From Rhodocyclaceae bacterium (lineage in GTDB: Bacteria > Pseudomonadota > Gammaproteobacteria > Burkholderiales > Ga0077523): DNA of 64,000 nucleotides. Positions 44,298 to 53,327 of this stretch are shown one piece after another. A program made the position numbers and the translations under genes. Position 1 is the stretch's first letter; the number at the start of each line of letters is the position of its first letter. The notes beneath the pieces were generated by a model. The model saw only the letters and a list, made by a program, of their open reading frames with translations, searched no databases and was not told where the DNA came from. Location of the stretch: assembly GCA_020248405.1 (NCBI GenBank), contig JADCHQ010000032.1, positions 30,444-94,443 on the forward strand, in the 5' to 3' direction.

Positions 44298-45139
44298 GCG
44301 CCGGCTCACATCCCTATCGCCTTGGACGCGCGGCGCTACTGACCCAGCACGGCAAGGAGGCCGCCATTTCCGCACCTCTGGCACAGGGGCTCGAAATCGA
44401 GGTGGTGCGCGTGGAGGGCTACGATACCGACCGCCTAGGAACCTTCACGCGCGACGTGCCCAGGGCTGGCACGCAACTGGAGGCCGCCCGCAGCAAGGCG
44501 GCTCTTGCCCAGCAGTTGTCCGGGCTGCCCTGGGGGCTGGGCAGCGAGGGCAGTTTCGGCCCCGACCCGGTGTTGGGCATGACCGCCTGGAATGTGGAAC
44601 TCCTTGTCTGGCTGGACGCGGAGCGCCGGCTGGAGGTGGTCGCCACGGCCGCCGGACCGGAAACCAACTACCGTCAAGGTTGGATCGAGGACTGGCCCCA
44701 GGCCGAGGCGTTTGCGGCGGCGGTCGGCTTTCCGAGCCATGCCCTGATCGTCTCGCCCGGCCCCGAGGCTGCGCCCGTCGCCAAGGGCATCACCGAGACG
44801 GCCACGCTGGCCCACGCCTTTGCCCTGGCGATCTCCCGGCACGGCCGCGCCTGGCTGGAAACGGACATGCGGGCCCATGGCAACCCAACGCGCATGGCCA
44901 TGATCGCCCGCGCCGCCCGCCAGCTTGCCCAGCGGCTGGAGTCCTGCTGCCCGCGCTGCGGTGCACCGGGATGGTGGCCCGCTGGCGCCATCCCCGGCCG
45001 CCCCTGCGCCGACTGCGGCGCGCCTACCGCGCTGGCCGCCGCGCAACGCTGGCACTGCGGCGGCTGCGCATTGGAGGAGCTCCGCCATCTGGAAGCTGGC
45101 CCGGCCGACCCGAACCATTGCGAGTACTGCAACCCCTGA
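44294..45139 (+). CDS. DUF6671 family protein with tandem zinc ribbons
   Basis: The 281-residue protein has no characterised homologue that I can name; it fits the DUF6671 family. The N-terminal domain (about 1-200) includes LGRAALLTQHGKEAAISAPL, a TFTRDVPRAGTQLEAARSKA stretch and LGSEGSFGPDP, resembling a small-molecule or nucleotide binding fold. The C-terminus has four CxxC motifs (CPRC, CADC, CGGC, CEYC at about 218-279), enough for two zinc ribbons. The GTG start overlaps the LysR stop, so both are translated together. Confidence 0.75.
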   Translation: MSAGSHPYRLGRAALLTQHGKEAAISAPLAQGLEIEVVRVEGYDTDRLGTFTRDVPRAGTQLEAARSKAALAQQLSGLPWGLGSEGSFGPDPVLGMTAWNVELLVWLDAERRLEVVATAAGPETNYRQGWIEDWPQAEAFAAAVGFPSHALIVSPGPEAAPVAKGITETATLAHAFALAISRHGRAWLETDMRAHGNPTRMAMIARAARQLAQRLESCCPRCGAPGWWPAGAIPGRPCADCGAPTALAAAQRWHCGGCALEELRHLEAGPADPNHCEYCNP

Positions 45140-45162
45140 AACGCGCCGCCCGGGAAATGCAA

Positions 45163-45205
45163 CGGGCCGCCGGGAGGATGACTTGCGCCCCCCGGGGGCG
45201 GCCCG
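45163..45205. terminator. GC-rich hairpin between convergent genes
   Basis: CGGGCCGCC (45163-45171) pairs with GGCGGCCCG (45197-45205) over nine perfect base pairs around a 25-base loop that itself contains a CCCCCC/GGGGG dyad. It sits between the convergent DUF6671 and PepSY genes. No T run follows on either strand, so intrinsic termination would be weak; rho-dependent ends or transcript protection are alternatives. Confidence 0.45.
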
Positions 45206-45220
45206 GCCCGGATGGGACGG

Positions 45221-45760
45221 TTAGTCGTCGTCGCCGCCGATGCGGTAGATCTCCTGCTCGTCGGTTTCGTCCTCGGTGCCGATCACCTCGCCGGTGGCGG
45301 CATCCACCATCACTTCGGTGGTGGCGCCACCCTTGCCGACGATGGTGAACTCGTACCAAGCGCGGCCATCGGGCGCGACCTCGTACTCGATCTCCTTGGG
45401 CTGGCCAGGCACCTTGGCCAGTGCGATCTTCATGGCCTCGGCGGCGCTGATACGCGCTACCTTGGCGAAGGCGGGATCATCAGGCTTCACGTCGCGCTCC
45501 ACCTTGGAGATGGCGCCCGTGTTGGCGTTGCACTCGGCCTCCCAGGTGTGACCATCCAGCAGCGTGGTGATCTCAAACTCGTAATAGGGAGTGCCGCGTT
45601 CGATTTCCAGCTCCACGGACTTCACCTTGGCCGGGTACTTGGCCAGCACTGCCTGGAGGCACTGCTCCATGGAGACCTTGGTCTTGGGGATGTCGAGGGT
45701 TTGGCCGAAGGCTGGCAGACACGCGACGCTGAGAATAGCGGCAAGCGGCAGAGCTTTCAT
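45221..45760 (-). CDS. Secreted protein with two PepSY-like domains
   Basis: The 179-residue precursor has a signal peptide (1-20, ending LPAFGQ) and two PepSY-like repeats of about 70 residues each: MEQCLQAVLAKYPAKVKSVELEIERGTPYYEFEI with DGHTWEAECNANTGAI, and AAEAMKIALAKVPGQPKEIEYEVAPDGRAWYEFTI with EVMVDAATGEVIGTED. PepSY domains are peptidase-inhibitor-like or regulatory modules; none of the known roles can be assigned. The C-terminus is acidic. AAAGGAAG precedes the ATG at 45760. Confidence 0.85.
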   Translation of the reverse strand: MKALPLAAILSVACLPAFGQTLDIPKTKVSMEQCLQAVLAKYPAKVKSVELEIERGTPYYEFEITTLLDGHTWEAECNANTGAISKVERDVKPDDPAFAKVARISAAEAMKIALAKVPGQPKEIEYEVAPDGRAWYEFTIVGKGGATTEVMVDAATGEVIGTEDETDEQEIYRIGGDDD

Positions 45761-45901
45761 GGACTTCCTTTCAAGGGATGAGGGGCAACGAATCGCGCAG
45801 CGCGCCCGCGCACGCACCAACCCACTGAGAGCCGTGGCCCGTCGGCTTGGTTCCGCGACTGAAAGCCTCGCCAGCTTAGCGCTCCGCGCCCTGCGCCGCG
45901 A

Positions 45902-45961
45902 GGGAAGGCTGCCGCGGAAGCGGTTGGGCAGGCTTCCGCCGCGCGGAGGGGAAGCCTTCCC
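45902..45961. repeat. Extended intergenic hairpin
   Basis: Nested inverted repeats form a 60-base structure: outer arms GGGAAGGCT and AGCCTTCCC (9 bp) enclose inner arms GCGGAAGC and GCTTCCGC (8 bp) with a ten-base loop. It lies between the stop of one secreted protein gene and the promoter region of the PepSY gene. It resembles a REP-type palindrome or transcript-end structure; no second copy was found in the window. Confidence 0.5.
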
Positions 45962-45979
45962 GCCGCCGCGCCCGCGAAA

Positions 45980-46345
45980 TCAGCGTTGCCGCGGACGCGG
46001 GTCGAAGTCGGCCCGGTCGGGCTGCGCCGGGTCATAGAAGAAGTACGCGTACACCTCTTCAGGCTTCACCATGTCGGGCTTGGGGCGATAGCGCGGGGTT
46101 TCGAGCATCTTCTTCACCGCGGCGACGAAACGCTCGGGCACCTCCACGTCCACCGCCTCCACGTTGCCGCGACGCGGCTCGAAGACACGCATGACGCGAA
46201 GCTGCCGCACGGTACCCGCATCGTCGAAAAGAACACCAAAGATCACCCCGTAAATGGACGACGGCGGCGCGGAAGGGGCTTGTTGCCCCATGGCGGGAAG
46301 GGCGACTGCGGCAAGCAGCGCTGACAGCAGGAAACGACGGCGCAT
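45980..46345 (-). CDS. Small secreted protein of unknown function
   Basis: The 121-residue precursor has a signal peptide ([21 protein letters not shown]) and a mature part of about 100 residues with [46 protein letters not shown], which looks like the alternating strands of a TonB C-terminal-like or energy-transducer-like domain but lacks enough motif to call. The ATG at 46345 is chosen because it starts the signal peptide. It is divergent from the cold-shock gene. Confidence 0.7.
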   Translation of the reverse strand: MRRRFLLSALLAAVALPAMGQQAPSAPPSSIYGVIFGVLFDDAGTVRQLRVMRVFEPRRGNVEAVDVEVPERFVAAVKKMLETPRYRPKPDMVKPEEVYAYFFYDPAQPDRADFDPRPRQR

Positions 46346-46574
46346 GAAGAGCTCCGGCAATCTGGGAGTGGGATTTTGGGGGCGTTCCCCGCCATGGCCG
46401 TACGTAGCCGGCCTTGTGAAAGGGGGATCCTGCCTCCATACTAGCCGAGTCGAACATTTGTCGTGGCTGTTTCTGCCCTTCACCCCTCCGGGTGCCCGCG
46501 GTTTCTCCTCGATCGGTCGTTTGATGCCGGACACCCACTCTCGGGTGCGGCAACGCCAGACTAGGAGGACTTCA
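46346..46574. promoter_or_regulatory. Divergent promoter region and long leader of the cold-shock gene
   Basis: These 229 bases serve both the secreted-protein gene (-) and the cold-shock gene (+). Before the cold-shock ATG, a CACCC/GGGTG hairpin (46540-46556) precedes an AGGAGG ribosome binding site. A long structured leader fits cold-shock mRNAs, but no conserved cold box was recognised. Confidence 0.4.
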
Positions 46575-46781
46575 ATGACCACTGGCACCGTCAAGTTTTT
46601 CAATGCAACGAAGGGGTTCGGCTTCATCGCCCCGAGCGATGGCTCGAAGGATGTATTCGTTCACATCTCGGCGGTTGAACGCGCCGGCCTGGCCGGCCTC
46701 AACGAAAATCAGACCGTTGAGTTCGAACTCGAACGCGGTCGGGATGGCCGCGTCTCGGCGATCAACCTCAAGGCCGTTTGA
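46575..46781 (+). CDS. Cold-shock family RNA chaperone
   Basis: This 68-residue single CSD protein binds single-stranded RNA and melts structure. It has RNP1 KGFGFIAP and RNP2 VFVHIS at the usual places, starting [21 protein letters not shown] is placed eight bases upstream. It precedes the IF-1 gene by 93 bases; both act in translation. Confidence 0.95.
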   Translation: MTTGTVKFFNATKGFGFIAPSDGSKDVFVHISAVERAGLAGLNENQTVEFELERGRDGRVSAINLKAV

Positions 46782-46874
46782 TCCACGCGACGGGCATCCG
46801 CGCCCGTCGGAACCTGCGCATGAGCCCGGCAAGAGCCGGGCCTGCGCGTGCCGATCCCGTTTATCAGGAACCGA

Positions 46875-47150
46875 ATGGCCAAGGAAGAACTCGTCGAAAT
46901 CGAAGGTGTGGTGAGCGAAGTGCTCCCCAGCACCCTGTTCCGCGTCACCCTCAGCAACGGCTTCGAGGTCACTGCCTACGCCTCGGGCAAGATGCGCAAG
47001 CACCGCATCCGCATCCTCGCGGGCGACCGCGTCACCCTGGAGATGTCGCCCTACGACATGACTAAGGGGCGCATCAATTTTCGCCACAAGGATGAGCGGC
47101 CTGGCGCGGTCCCGCCCGCTGCCCCGCGGCCTGGCGCGGCACGGCGCTAG
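46875..47150 (+). CDS. infA: Translation initiation factor IF-1, C-terminally extended copy
   Basis: IF-1 binds the ribosomal A site during initiation. Residues 1-72 carry the S1-like OB fold: [71 protein letters not shown]. The product has 91 residues, with about 19 Pro/Ala/Arg residues after the normal end. Many betaproteobacteria have a second infA away from the ribosomal protein operon, beside a cold-shock gene, and this looks like that copy. The ATG at 46875 has AGGA upstream. Confidence 0.92.
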   Translation: MAKEELVEIEGVVSEVLPSTLFRVTLSNGFEVTAYASGKMRKHRIRILAGDRVTLEMSPYDMTKGRINFRHKDERPGAVPPAAPRPGAARR

Positions 47151-47213
47151 TACTCAGCGCCCCGAACGCCTTCGCGGGTGTAGAGTGTGGTCAACCCATC
47201 CACTCCACCCGCC

Positions 47214-47738
47214 ATGATCCGCGCCACCCTCCGCGCCCTGCTCGGCGCCTGTCTCGCTGCTGCCGCGCCAGCCACCATGGCCTGCGCGGAAGTCCTTCGC
47301 GGCGAGGCTGTGTCGGTGGAGCGCAACCGCGAGGCCCCCGGCGCGGGCGATAACGCCGGCGTGCAGGTGCTGGGCGCAGGGTGGTTTCGCGCAGCCACCG
47401 TCACCAAGGTGGGCGGTACCACCCACGACACCACCCTCACCGTTGAACTCGATGGCGAACCGCTGGTGCGCGCCACCTTTGCCGAACTGCGCGACGGCTG
47501 GCGGCAGGTGCAATCGGGGGCGCTGTCCATCACCCTGCGCACCGAGGGCAACGTGAGCACGCTCACGGTCTGGTACCCGGATGAACTGAAGTTTCGCGCC
47601 CTGGCCAACCTGCGCGTGGACGTGGCCGAGGCGGGCGTGGAATCGGTGCGGGTGAGCGCGGTGCTCAACAAACCGGCCCCGCACGAGCACGTGCCCGGCA
47701 GCCCCGCCGCCGTGGCTGGCCTGCCGGCGTTCAAGTAG
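47214..47738 (+). CDS. Secreted protein of unknown function
   Basis: The 174-residue precursor starts with a signal peptide (about 1-25, with ACLAAAAPATMACAE). The mature part is rich in short beta strands (TTHDTTLTVELDGEPLVRATFAEL and SITLRTEGNVSTLTVWYPDELKFRALANLRVDV) and suggests a small beta-sandwich. It is convergent with the DUF3299 gene. I do not recognise a family. Confidence 0.7.
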   Translation: MIRATLRALLGACLAAAAPATMACAEVLRGEAVSVERNREAPGAGDNAGVQVLGAGWFRAATVTKVGGTTHDTTLTVELDGEPLVRATFAELRDGWRQVQSGALSITLRTEGNVSTLTVWYPDELKFRALANLRVDVAEAGVESVRVSAVLNKPAPHEHVPGSPAAVAGLPAFK

Positions 47739-47764
47739 CCGCGGGCCGCGTCCCTGACACCCCG

Positions 47765-48436
47765 TCAGGGTTCCTTGTAGGTTTCCACGGCGCTTGCACG
47801 CATGGCGTAGCCGATGTCGATGTCGGAGCTGCCATCCACCAGTGTGAGCTGCTTCTTCACCGCGCCGGCGGCCAGCCGGCCCGTCACCCACACCGGCGCG
47901 AACAGCCCCCCCATCTCGTAGGGCTTGTCGAGCCGCACGTGCACGATCTGGTTGGGCGGCGGCGGCGGGGTATGGATACAGGCGCCCACCCAGGGCACGA
48001 GCAGGAACTCCGTCACCTTCTTGCCGGTGATCTCCAGCGGCAGCAGATAGCCGGGCAGGCGCACCTCCTGGCCGTTGAGCGCCGTGTTCACGGCCTCGCC
48101 CTGGGCCTTGCGCCGCACGGCGATGTCCTTGCGCTGGGCCAGCAACCCTCCCACGTCCACGCCCGCGGCGGCGAGCTTTTTCGCCGCTGCCTGCTCCCGG
48201 GCGCTTTCTTCGGCGGTGATGGTCTTGTCGCCGCGCTCGCGACGGTCGCGCACGCCGGCCACATCGGCCAGGGCGAACAACTGCTCGCGGGAGAGTTTCT
48301 CGAAGGGGTCGTCGAACAGCGACGCCTTGGGCGCCAGATCTTGCCACTGGATGGTGCGCACGCCCTGGCCGAAGGCGGGCGCAGCACACAGGGTGCCCGC
48401 GAGCAGCACAGTGACGACGCAATGAGGCAGTTTCAT
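47765..48436 (-). CDS. DUF3299 family secreted protein
   Basis: The 223-residue precursor has a signal peptide (1-23, ending PAFGQ). It carries the DUF3299 signature: IQWQDLAPK near the start, LNGQEVRLPGYLLPLE in the middle, then EFLLVPWVGACIHTPPPPPNQIVHV, with an invariant Cys-Ile-His-Thr followed by prolines. The motif looks metal-binding. It follows the ABC permease gene by 11 bases, so the protein probably works with that transporter in the periplasm; the cargo is unknown. Confidence 0.87.
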   Translation of the reverse strand: MKLPHCVVTVLLAGTLCAAPAFGQGVRTIQWQDLAPKASLFDDPFEKLSREQLFALADVAGVRDRRERGDKTITAEESAREQAAAKKLAAAGVDVGGLLAQRKDIAVRRKAQGEAVNTALNGQEVRLPGYLLPLEITGKKVTEFLLVPWVGACIHTPPPPPNQIVHVRLDKPYEMGGLFAPVWVTGRLAAGAVKKQLTLVDGSSDIDIGYAMRASAVETYKEP

Positions 48437-48447
48437 GGTGTGAGCAA

Positions 48448-49746
48448 CTAGATGCGAATGGTCATGCCATCGGCGAGGGACTGGCGGTAGCAGCGCCACG
48501 CAGGCAGCAAGCCGATCAGCACGCCCGCCAGCGCCACGGCGGCGAGCAGCGCGCACTCCCGCGCGGACGGCCATGCTACCGGAAGCAACAGGCCGAAGCG
48601 CGCCGCGATCGCGTCCTGGGCCAGCGCCAGGCCCGCCCCGAGCGCCGCCACGCCGACCACGATACCCGCCAGCGTCACCAGCGCCGCCTCGCCCAGGATC
48701 AGCCCGAACACGTGCCCCGGACGCGCCCCCACGGCACGCAGCACCGCCATCTCGCGCCGGCGCTCCCCCAGGCTGGTGAGCAGCGCCACGAGCATGCCCG
48801 CGAGCCCCACCAGCACCACCAGAACGGACACGGCGAACAAGGTGCGCTCCACCACGCCGGTGATCTCCCACACCTCCTGCAGCGTCACCCCCGGCAGGAT
48901 GGCAGTGAGCGGCTCGGGGCCGTACTCGTTCACGGCGCGCTGCACCGCCAGGGCCGCGGCGCGGTTGTGCAACCCCACGAACACCGCAGTGATGCCGCTG
49001 ACGAGGGCTTCGGGATGAGCGCCTTCGGCGCCGTGGTCCTGCTCGTGATCGTGCCCAGGCGGGCGGCGCGCCAGCGCCTCGGCAAGCGGGTCGGCGGAAA
49101 TGCCGGCATTGACGGGCGCATGCACCGCATCCAGGCCAGCGAGGCTCACGTACACGCCGCGATCCACCGGCGTGCCCGTGGGCGCGAGCACGCCTGTCAC
49201 CTTGAAGGGGCTTTCCTCATGCAGGGAGAAGCTCACCTCGCCGGCGCCATGAGCAATGACGATGGACGCGCCGGGCGCCAGGCCGAGCCGCCGCGCCACC
49301 TCCGCACCCAGCACGGCATCGCGCTCACCGCGAAAGGCCGCGCCCGCGGCAAAGGCCAGCCGGCGCTCGCCCGCAAAGCGAAAGTGCTCGAAGTAGGCGC
49401 CCGTGGTGCCCACCACCCGGTAGCCGCGCAACGTATCGCCCAGCGACACCGGAATGGTCCATGCCACCTCGGGCCGCGCCGCCAGGGCCCGCCAGCTGCG
49501 CGGCGAGATGGCGTTGGTGGCATTGCCGATGCGAAACACCGCCGACAGCAACAGATGCACCGGGCTGCTGCGCGCCCCCACGATGAGGTCGGTGCCCGAC
49601 ACGGTGGCCGCGAAGCTGTCGCGTGAGGCGCCGCGCAGGCGCTCCACCGCCAGCAGCAGCAACACCGCCAGGGCGATGGACAGCACCGTGAGCGCCGCGG
49701 TCAGCGCGCGGTTGCGCAGGCTGCTCAGGGCGAGCCTCAGCAGCAT
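48448..49746 (-). CDS. FtsX/MacB-type ABC transporter permease
   Basis: The 432-residue permease has the FtsX/LolE layout: one N-terminal helix (NRALTAALTVLSIALAVLLLLAV), a long periplasmic domain (about 40-290), and three C-terminal helices including LVALLTSLGERRREMAVLRAVGARPGHVFGLI. A His-rich stretch HDHEQDHGAEGAHPEA (about 225-240) lies in the periplasmic domain and may bind metal. The ATG at 49746 starts the helix; an upstream ATG would add 11 residues. It works with the ATPase gene 51 bases upstream. Confidence 0.9.
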   Translation of the reverse strand: MLLRLALSSLRNRALTAALTVLSIALAVLLLLAVERLRGASRDSFAATVSGTDLIVGARSSPVHLLLSAVFRIGNATNAISPRSWRALAARPEVAWTIPVSLGDTLRGYRVVGTTGAYFEHFRFAGERRLAFAAGAAFRGERDAVLGAEVARRLGLAPGASIVIAHGAGEVSFSLHEESPFKVTGVLAPTGTPVDRGVYVSLAGLDAVHAPVNAGISADPLAEALARRPPGHDHEQDHGAEGAHPEALVSGITAVFVGLHNRAAALAVQRAVNEYGPEPLTAILPGVTLQEVWEITGVVERTLFAVSVLVVLVGLAGMLVALLTSLGERRREMAVLRAVGARPGHVFGLILGEAALVTLAGIVVGVAALGAGLALAQDAIAARFGLLLPVAWPSARECALLAAVALAGVLIGLLPAWRCYRQSLADGMTIRI

Positions 49747-49797
49747 GGGCGTCCCCCCAAGCGCACGGCCGCGCGCCATGCCGCTCCCGGCTGCAGG

Positions 49798-50532
49798 TCA
49801 GCCACGGTTGAGCGCCTCCATGGGCACGCTGCGGTGGAAGGCACTGGCCAGCGAAGCATCGTGGCTCACGAACACCAGCGCCGCGCCGCTCGCCGCACAC
49901 TCCCGCAGCAACAGATCGAGGAACGCCTCGCGCGCGTCGGCGTCGAGGGCCGAGGTGGCCTCATCGGCAATCAGCAGCTCGGGCGCGCCCATGAGCGCCC
50001 GCGCCGCGGCCACGCGCTGCTGCTGGCCCACGCTCAGCGCCGTGACCGGCCGCTCCAGCAGCTCCGGATCGCTGAGGCCCAGGCGGCCGAGCAGCCGCCG
50101 CGCCTCGGCCTCCACGCTGCCCGAGGCGACCGTGGCGCGGGCGCGGCGGCGCGCGGAAAACAGGCAGGGCAGCGTCACGTTCTGCACCACCGTGAGGTAG
50201 GGGATCAGGTTGAAGAGCTGGAACACGAAGCCCACGTGATCGGCGCGCAGCCGGTCGCGCCGGGCCCCCGTCATGCCGGGCAGGCCCTGACCCAGCAACT
50301 CCACCGTGCCCGTACGCGGCACCAGCACCCCCGCCATAAGCTGCAGCAGCGTGGACTTGCCGCTGCCGCTGGGCCCGCGCAGAAGCAGCCGCTCCCCGGG
50401 CAACACCTCCAGGGCGTCCACTCGCAGCAAGGCCGCGCCGCGGGGCGTCCAGCCGAACTCGACCCCGCGCAGCGCCACCACTGGCGCGTCAGCGGTCAGG
50501 GCGGCAGGGGTGGCTGAGAGGGCTGACTGCAA
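49798..50532 (-). CDS. LolD/MacB-type ABC transporter ATP-binding protein
   Basis: The 244-residue ATPase energises the FtsX-like permease. Walker A GPSGSGKSTLLQLMAG is near residue 55, Q-loop FVFQLFNLIPYLTVVQNV, signature TALSVGQQQRVAAARALMG with Val replacing a Gly of the LSGGQ motif, Walker B LLIADEATSALD and the switch His in FVSHDASLA. The first start is a TTG at 50532; the true start could be a GTG about 20 codons later, since the core begins at VVALRGVEF. Confidence 0.88.
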   Translation of the reverse strand: MQSALSATPAALTADAPVVALRGVEFGWTPRGAALLRVDALEVLPGERLLLRGPSGSGKSTLLQLMAGVLVPRTGTVELLGQGLPGMTGARRDRLRADHVGFVFQLFNLIPYLTVVQNVTLPCLFSARRRARATVASGSVEAEARRLLGRLGLSDPELLERPVTALSVGQQQRVAAARALMGAPELLIADEATSALDADAREAFLDLLLRECAASGAALVFVSHDASLASAFHRSVPMEALNRG

Positions 50533-50676
50533 AGGGGGCGGCCTGGCAGTGGACAGCGAGGAGAGTCATGCCTGCAACCATAACCTGTCCGCCGCGCGGC
50601 GGTCGAGTCAGCGTATCCGTTTCAGACACCCGGCCTCGCCGCGCTGTGATCCGGCGGGTCTTCGCAACAGGGGTCT
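50533..50676. other. Intergenic region without a recognised gene
   Basis: These 144 bases separate the chemoreceptor stop and the start of the ABC ATPase, both minus strand. The 50575-50640 portion contains short GC dyads but no terminator with a T run; the promoter of the ABC-DUF3299 operon should lie here. Confidence 0.35.
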
Positions 50677-53262
50677 CTAACCCTCTCCCACGATCACCGG
50701 CTGCCACGCCTTCGGCATCGGGTTCGCGGTTTTCGCCTCACAGACAGCCCGCGCCCGCGCGCCCTCCTTTGCCGCGGCAGCAGGACCTTCCCCCACCTTG
50801 AATCTCACCACGGCCATCGCAAGGGCCTGTGCCTGCTCCTCCAAGCTCTCCGCCGCCGCGGCAGCCTGCTCCACGAGCGCCGCATTGCGCTGCGTAGACT
50901 CGTCCATGCGCACCACCGCTTGGTTGACCTGATCGATACCCTCGCTCTGCTCAGCGGAGGCCGCGGCGATCTCCGCCATGATCCCGGTTGCCTGTTCCAC
51001 CGACGAGACCACTTCTTCCATGGTGTGCCCCGCCTTATTCACCAGCTTAAGGCCCAAGTCAACCTTGGCCGCTGAGTCGGCAATCAGGCTCTTGATCTCC
51101 TTCGCCGCTGCGGAGCTCTTCTGGGCCAGCCTGCGAACTTCCGTGGCGACCACCGCAAAGCCCCTTCCCTGCTCGCCGGCGCGGGCCGCCTCCACCGCCG
51201 CATTGAGCGCAAGGATGTTGGTTTGCGATGCGATGCCGTCGATCAAGGATGTGATGTCCGAGATCTGCTTGCTTGAGGTTGCAATGGCGGCCATGGTGTC
51301 CACCGCGCGACGCACCGCCTCGCCCCCGCGCAGCGCCACTTCCGAAGCTCTTGACACCAGCTGGTTCGCCTGCTGGACGTTGCCCGCGTTGCGCTTCACG
51401 GTGGAGGTCAATTCCTCCATGGACGAGGCGGTCTCCACGAGACTGGCCGCCTGGTCCTCCGTGCGCTCGGCGAGGTGCCGGTTGCCGGCGGCAATCTCCC
51501 CCGATGCGGTGTTGATGGATTCCATCGACTCGCGCACCTGGCCAATGAGCGCTCGCAGTTGTCCTACGGTGCGGTTTGTGTCGGATTGAAGCGTGGCCAA
51601 ACGACCGCTGAAGCTGCCGCTTACCGCGTGGGTCAGATCGCCGTCCGCGAGTCGCTCAAGAACTCGCCCAACCTCCTGAAGCCCTGCATCGGCCGTACGC
51701 ATCACTTCGTTGAGCCCCTCGACCATCTCGCGATACACGCCCTCATGGCGATCAGCATCGCCGCGCACGCCAAACTCGCCTTTGCTTGCGGCTTCGACGA
51801 GGGCATTGACGTCCGTCAGCGTATCCAACAGGCGGGCCTTTGCGGCGCGAACCGCTTCGGTCACCGAGGCGGCCTCGCCAGGCAACTCGGGCATGTCAAC
51901 GGCCAGGTCGCCCCTAGCGTAGTGACTGAGCGCGTCAATCACATCGTGCGTGATGGCGATCTGCCGTGCCACCAGCTCGTTGGACCCGACCGCCATGTGC
52001 CGATAGATGCCTTGGAAGCGATCGGCATCGATAACGTGGCTCATGAGACCAGCCTGATGACGCTCCGCCATGGTGTTCTGCGCCCTGACGAAATCAGCGA
52101 GGGTCGCCTGCATCCGGCTCATGGCGCGCAGCATGGCCCCTATCTCGTCGGGGCGCTCTGACAGAACCGCGTCTCGAAGGTTGCCGTTAGCGATGTCGTC
52201 GGCGGTGCGCGCCGCGGCCGCCGCCCCGCCCACGATGCCGCGGACGATGCGAACCGCCACGAACACAGAAAGGCCGCCAAACATGAGCACGAGGGACAGG
52301 ATGCCCCACTTTTGCCACGTCAGCCGGTAGAGCCGCGCCTCCAGAAGCGCTCGCACTTCCTGATGACTGGCGTCATACAGCTGAAACACTGCGGTGAGCG
52401 CCGGGTGGGCGCGCTGCGCGAACATCTCCGCACTCGTCGTAACGGAGGCGGCGAGCACAAAGTGCTTGCGGACAAAGATCGTGAATCGGCCCAGCTCCTC
52501 ATCCATCGCCTCGAACCTGGGGCTGAGGATGGCCTGCGCGTCGGCGTTCGCTTCGAACACGCGGGACGCAAGGCCCACAAGCCTCGTACGCGAGGCGCCA
52601 ACCCCCGCCACGGCACCCGTGATCTTCTCGCGCATGACGGGGGTGAGTTCCGGCTTGCCCATGGCGATCTGGCCATGAGTCTGGACCTGTCCCAGTTGCT
52701 CCGCCAGAACGGGAATCTGCTGCGACAACACCAGCAACAGCAGAAAAGTATCGGGTTCAGGGTCAAGCAACAGCCCCGACACCGTGGCGGTACGATCCAT
52801 CATCATGGCGACTTCGTTCAAAAGATCGGTGTACGCCCGACCAATATCGTCGGGGTCCGCCAGGGCGCGATCATCCTGGATTTCGCTCCAGCGCTCGCTC
52901 AGCTTGTCGAGTTGCTCCAGGGTGCCACGGCCCTCCGCCGAGGCAGACTGGTGCAAAGTGCGGAGCGCCTCAAAGGCCTTTCCCACTTGCGCGGTCGAGT
53001 CATTGAGCGAGCCTTGCCCGCCCGTACCTGCCGCCGCCGCTGAGACGGCAATATCGCGGTGCCGGTGCAGCGCTTCCAGCAGCACGCGCTCGGCGCTGTG
53101 GTGCACGAGGCCGCGCAGCTCCATCTGGGCGAGGTCAATGTCTTTTTCGAGGCTTTGCGACAACAGACCCGTTGCCACGGCAAGGGGGACTCCGAACAGA
53201 CAGGCGATCAGCGCGAATTGCCTGGAGAGGGTGCCGCGCCAGAAGCCAGGGGATCGTTTCAT
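50677..53262 (-). CDS. Methyl-accepting chemotaxis protein with HAMP array
   Basis: The 861-residue chemoreceptor has TM1 (about 14-34), a large helical periplasmic domain (35-325) without a recognised ligand motif, TM2 (about 332-352), and a series of HAMP-like segments (about 355-410, 425-485, 490-590) before the signalling domain. The hairpin tip reads [42 protein letters not shown] near 690. No NWETF receptor tail is present. It starts 66 bases after the cytochrome c gene and could respond to the redox or oxidant signals handled by those proteins. Confidence 0.92.
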   Translation of the reverse strand: MKRSPGFWRGTLSRQFALIACLFGVPLAVATGLLSQSLEKDIDLAQMELRGLVHHSAERVLLEALHRHRDIAVSAAAAGTGGQGSLNDSTAQVGKAFEALRTLHQSASAEGRGTLEQLDKLSERWSEIQDDRALADPDDIGRAYTDLLNEVAMMMDRTATVSGLLLDPEPDTFLLLLVLSQQIPVLAEQLGQVQTHGQIAMGKPELTPVMREKITGAVAGVGASRTRLVGLASRVFEANADAQAILSPRFEAMDEELGRFTIFVRKHFVLAASVTTSAEMFAQRAHPALTAVFQLYDASHQEVRALLEARLYRLTWQKWGILSLVLMFGGLSVFVAVRIVRGIVGGAAAAARTADDIANGNLRDAVLSERPDEIGAMLRAMSRMQATLADFVRAQNTMAERHQAGLMSHVIDADRFQGIYRHMAVGSNELVARQIAITHDVIDALSHYARGDLAVDMPELPGEAASVTEAVRAAKARLLDTLTDVNALVEAASKGEFGVRGDADRHEGVYREMVEGLNEVMRTADAGLQEVGRVLERLADGDLTHAVSGSFSGRLATLQSDTNRTVGQLRALIGQVRESMESINTASGEIAAGNRHLAERTEDQAASLVETASSMEELTSTVKRNAGNVQQANQLVSRASEVALRGGEAVRRAVDTMAAIATSSKQISDITSLIDGIASQTNILALNAAVEAARAGEQGRGFAVVATEVRRLAQKSSAAAKEIKSLIADSAAKVDLGLKLVNKAGHTMEEVVSSVEQATGIMAEIAAASAEQSEGIDQVNQAVVRMDESTQRNAALVEQAAAAAESLEEQAQALAMAVVRFKVGEGPAAAAKEGARARAVCEAKTANPMPKAWQPVIVGEG

Positions 53263-53327
53263 GTTGGTTCTCTTCGAGTCCGGCGTGTTTTGCAGGTGGC
53301 CCTGGACGAGTTATGGAAGAACGCTTC

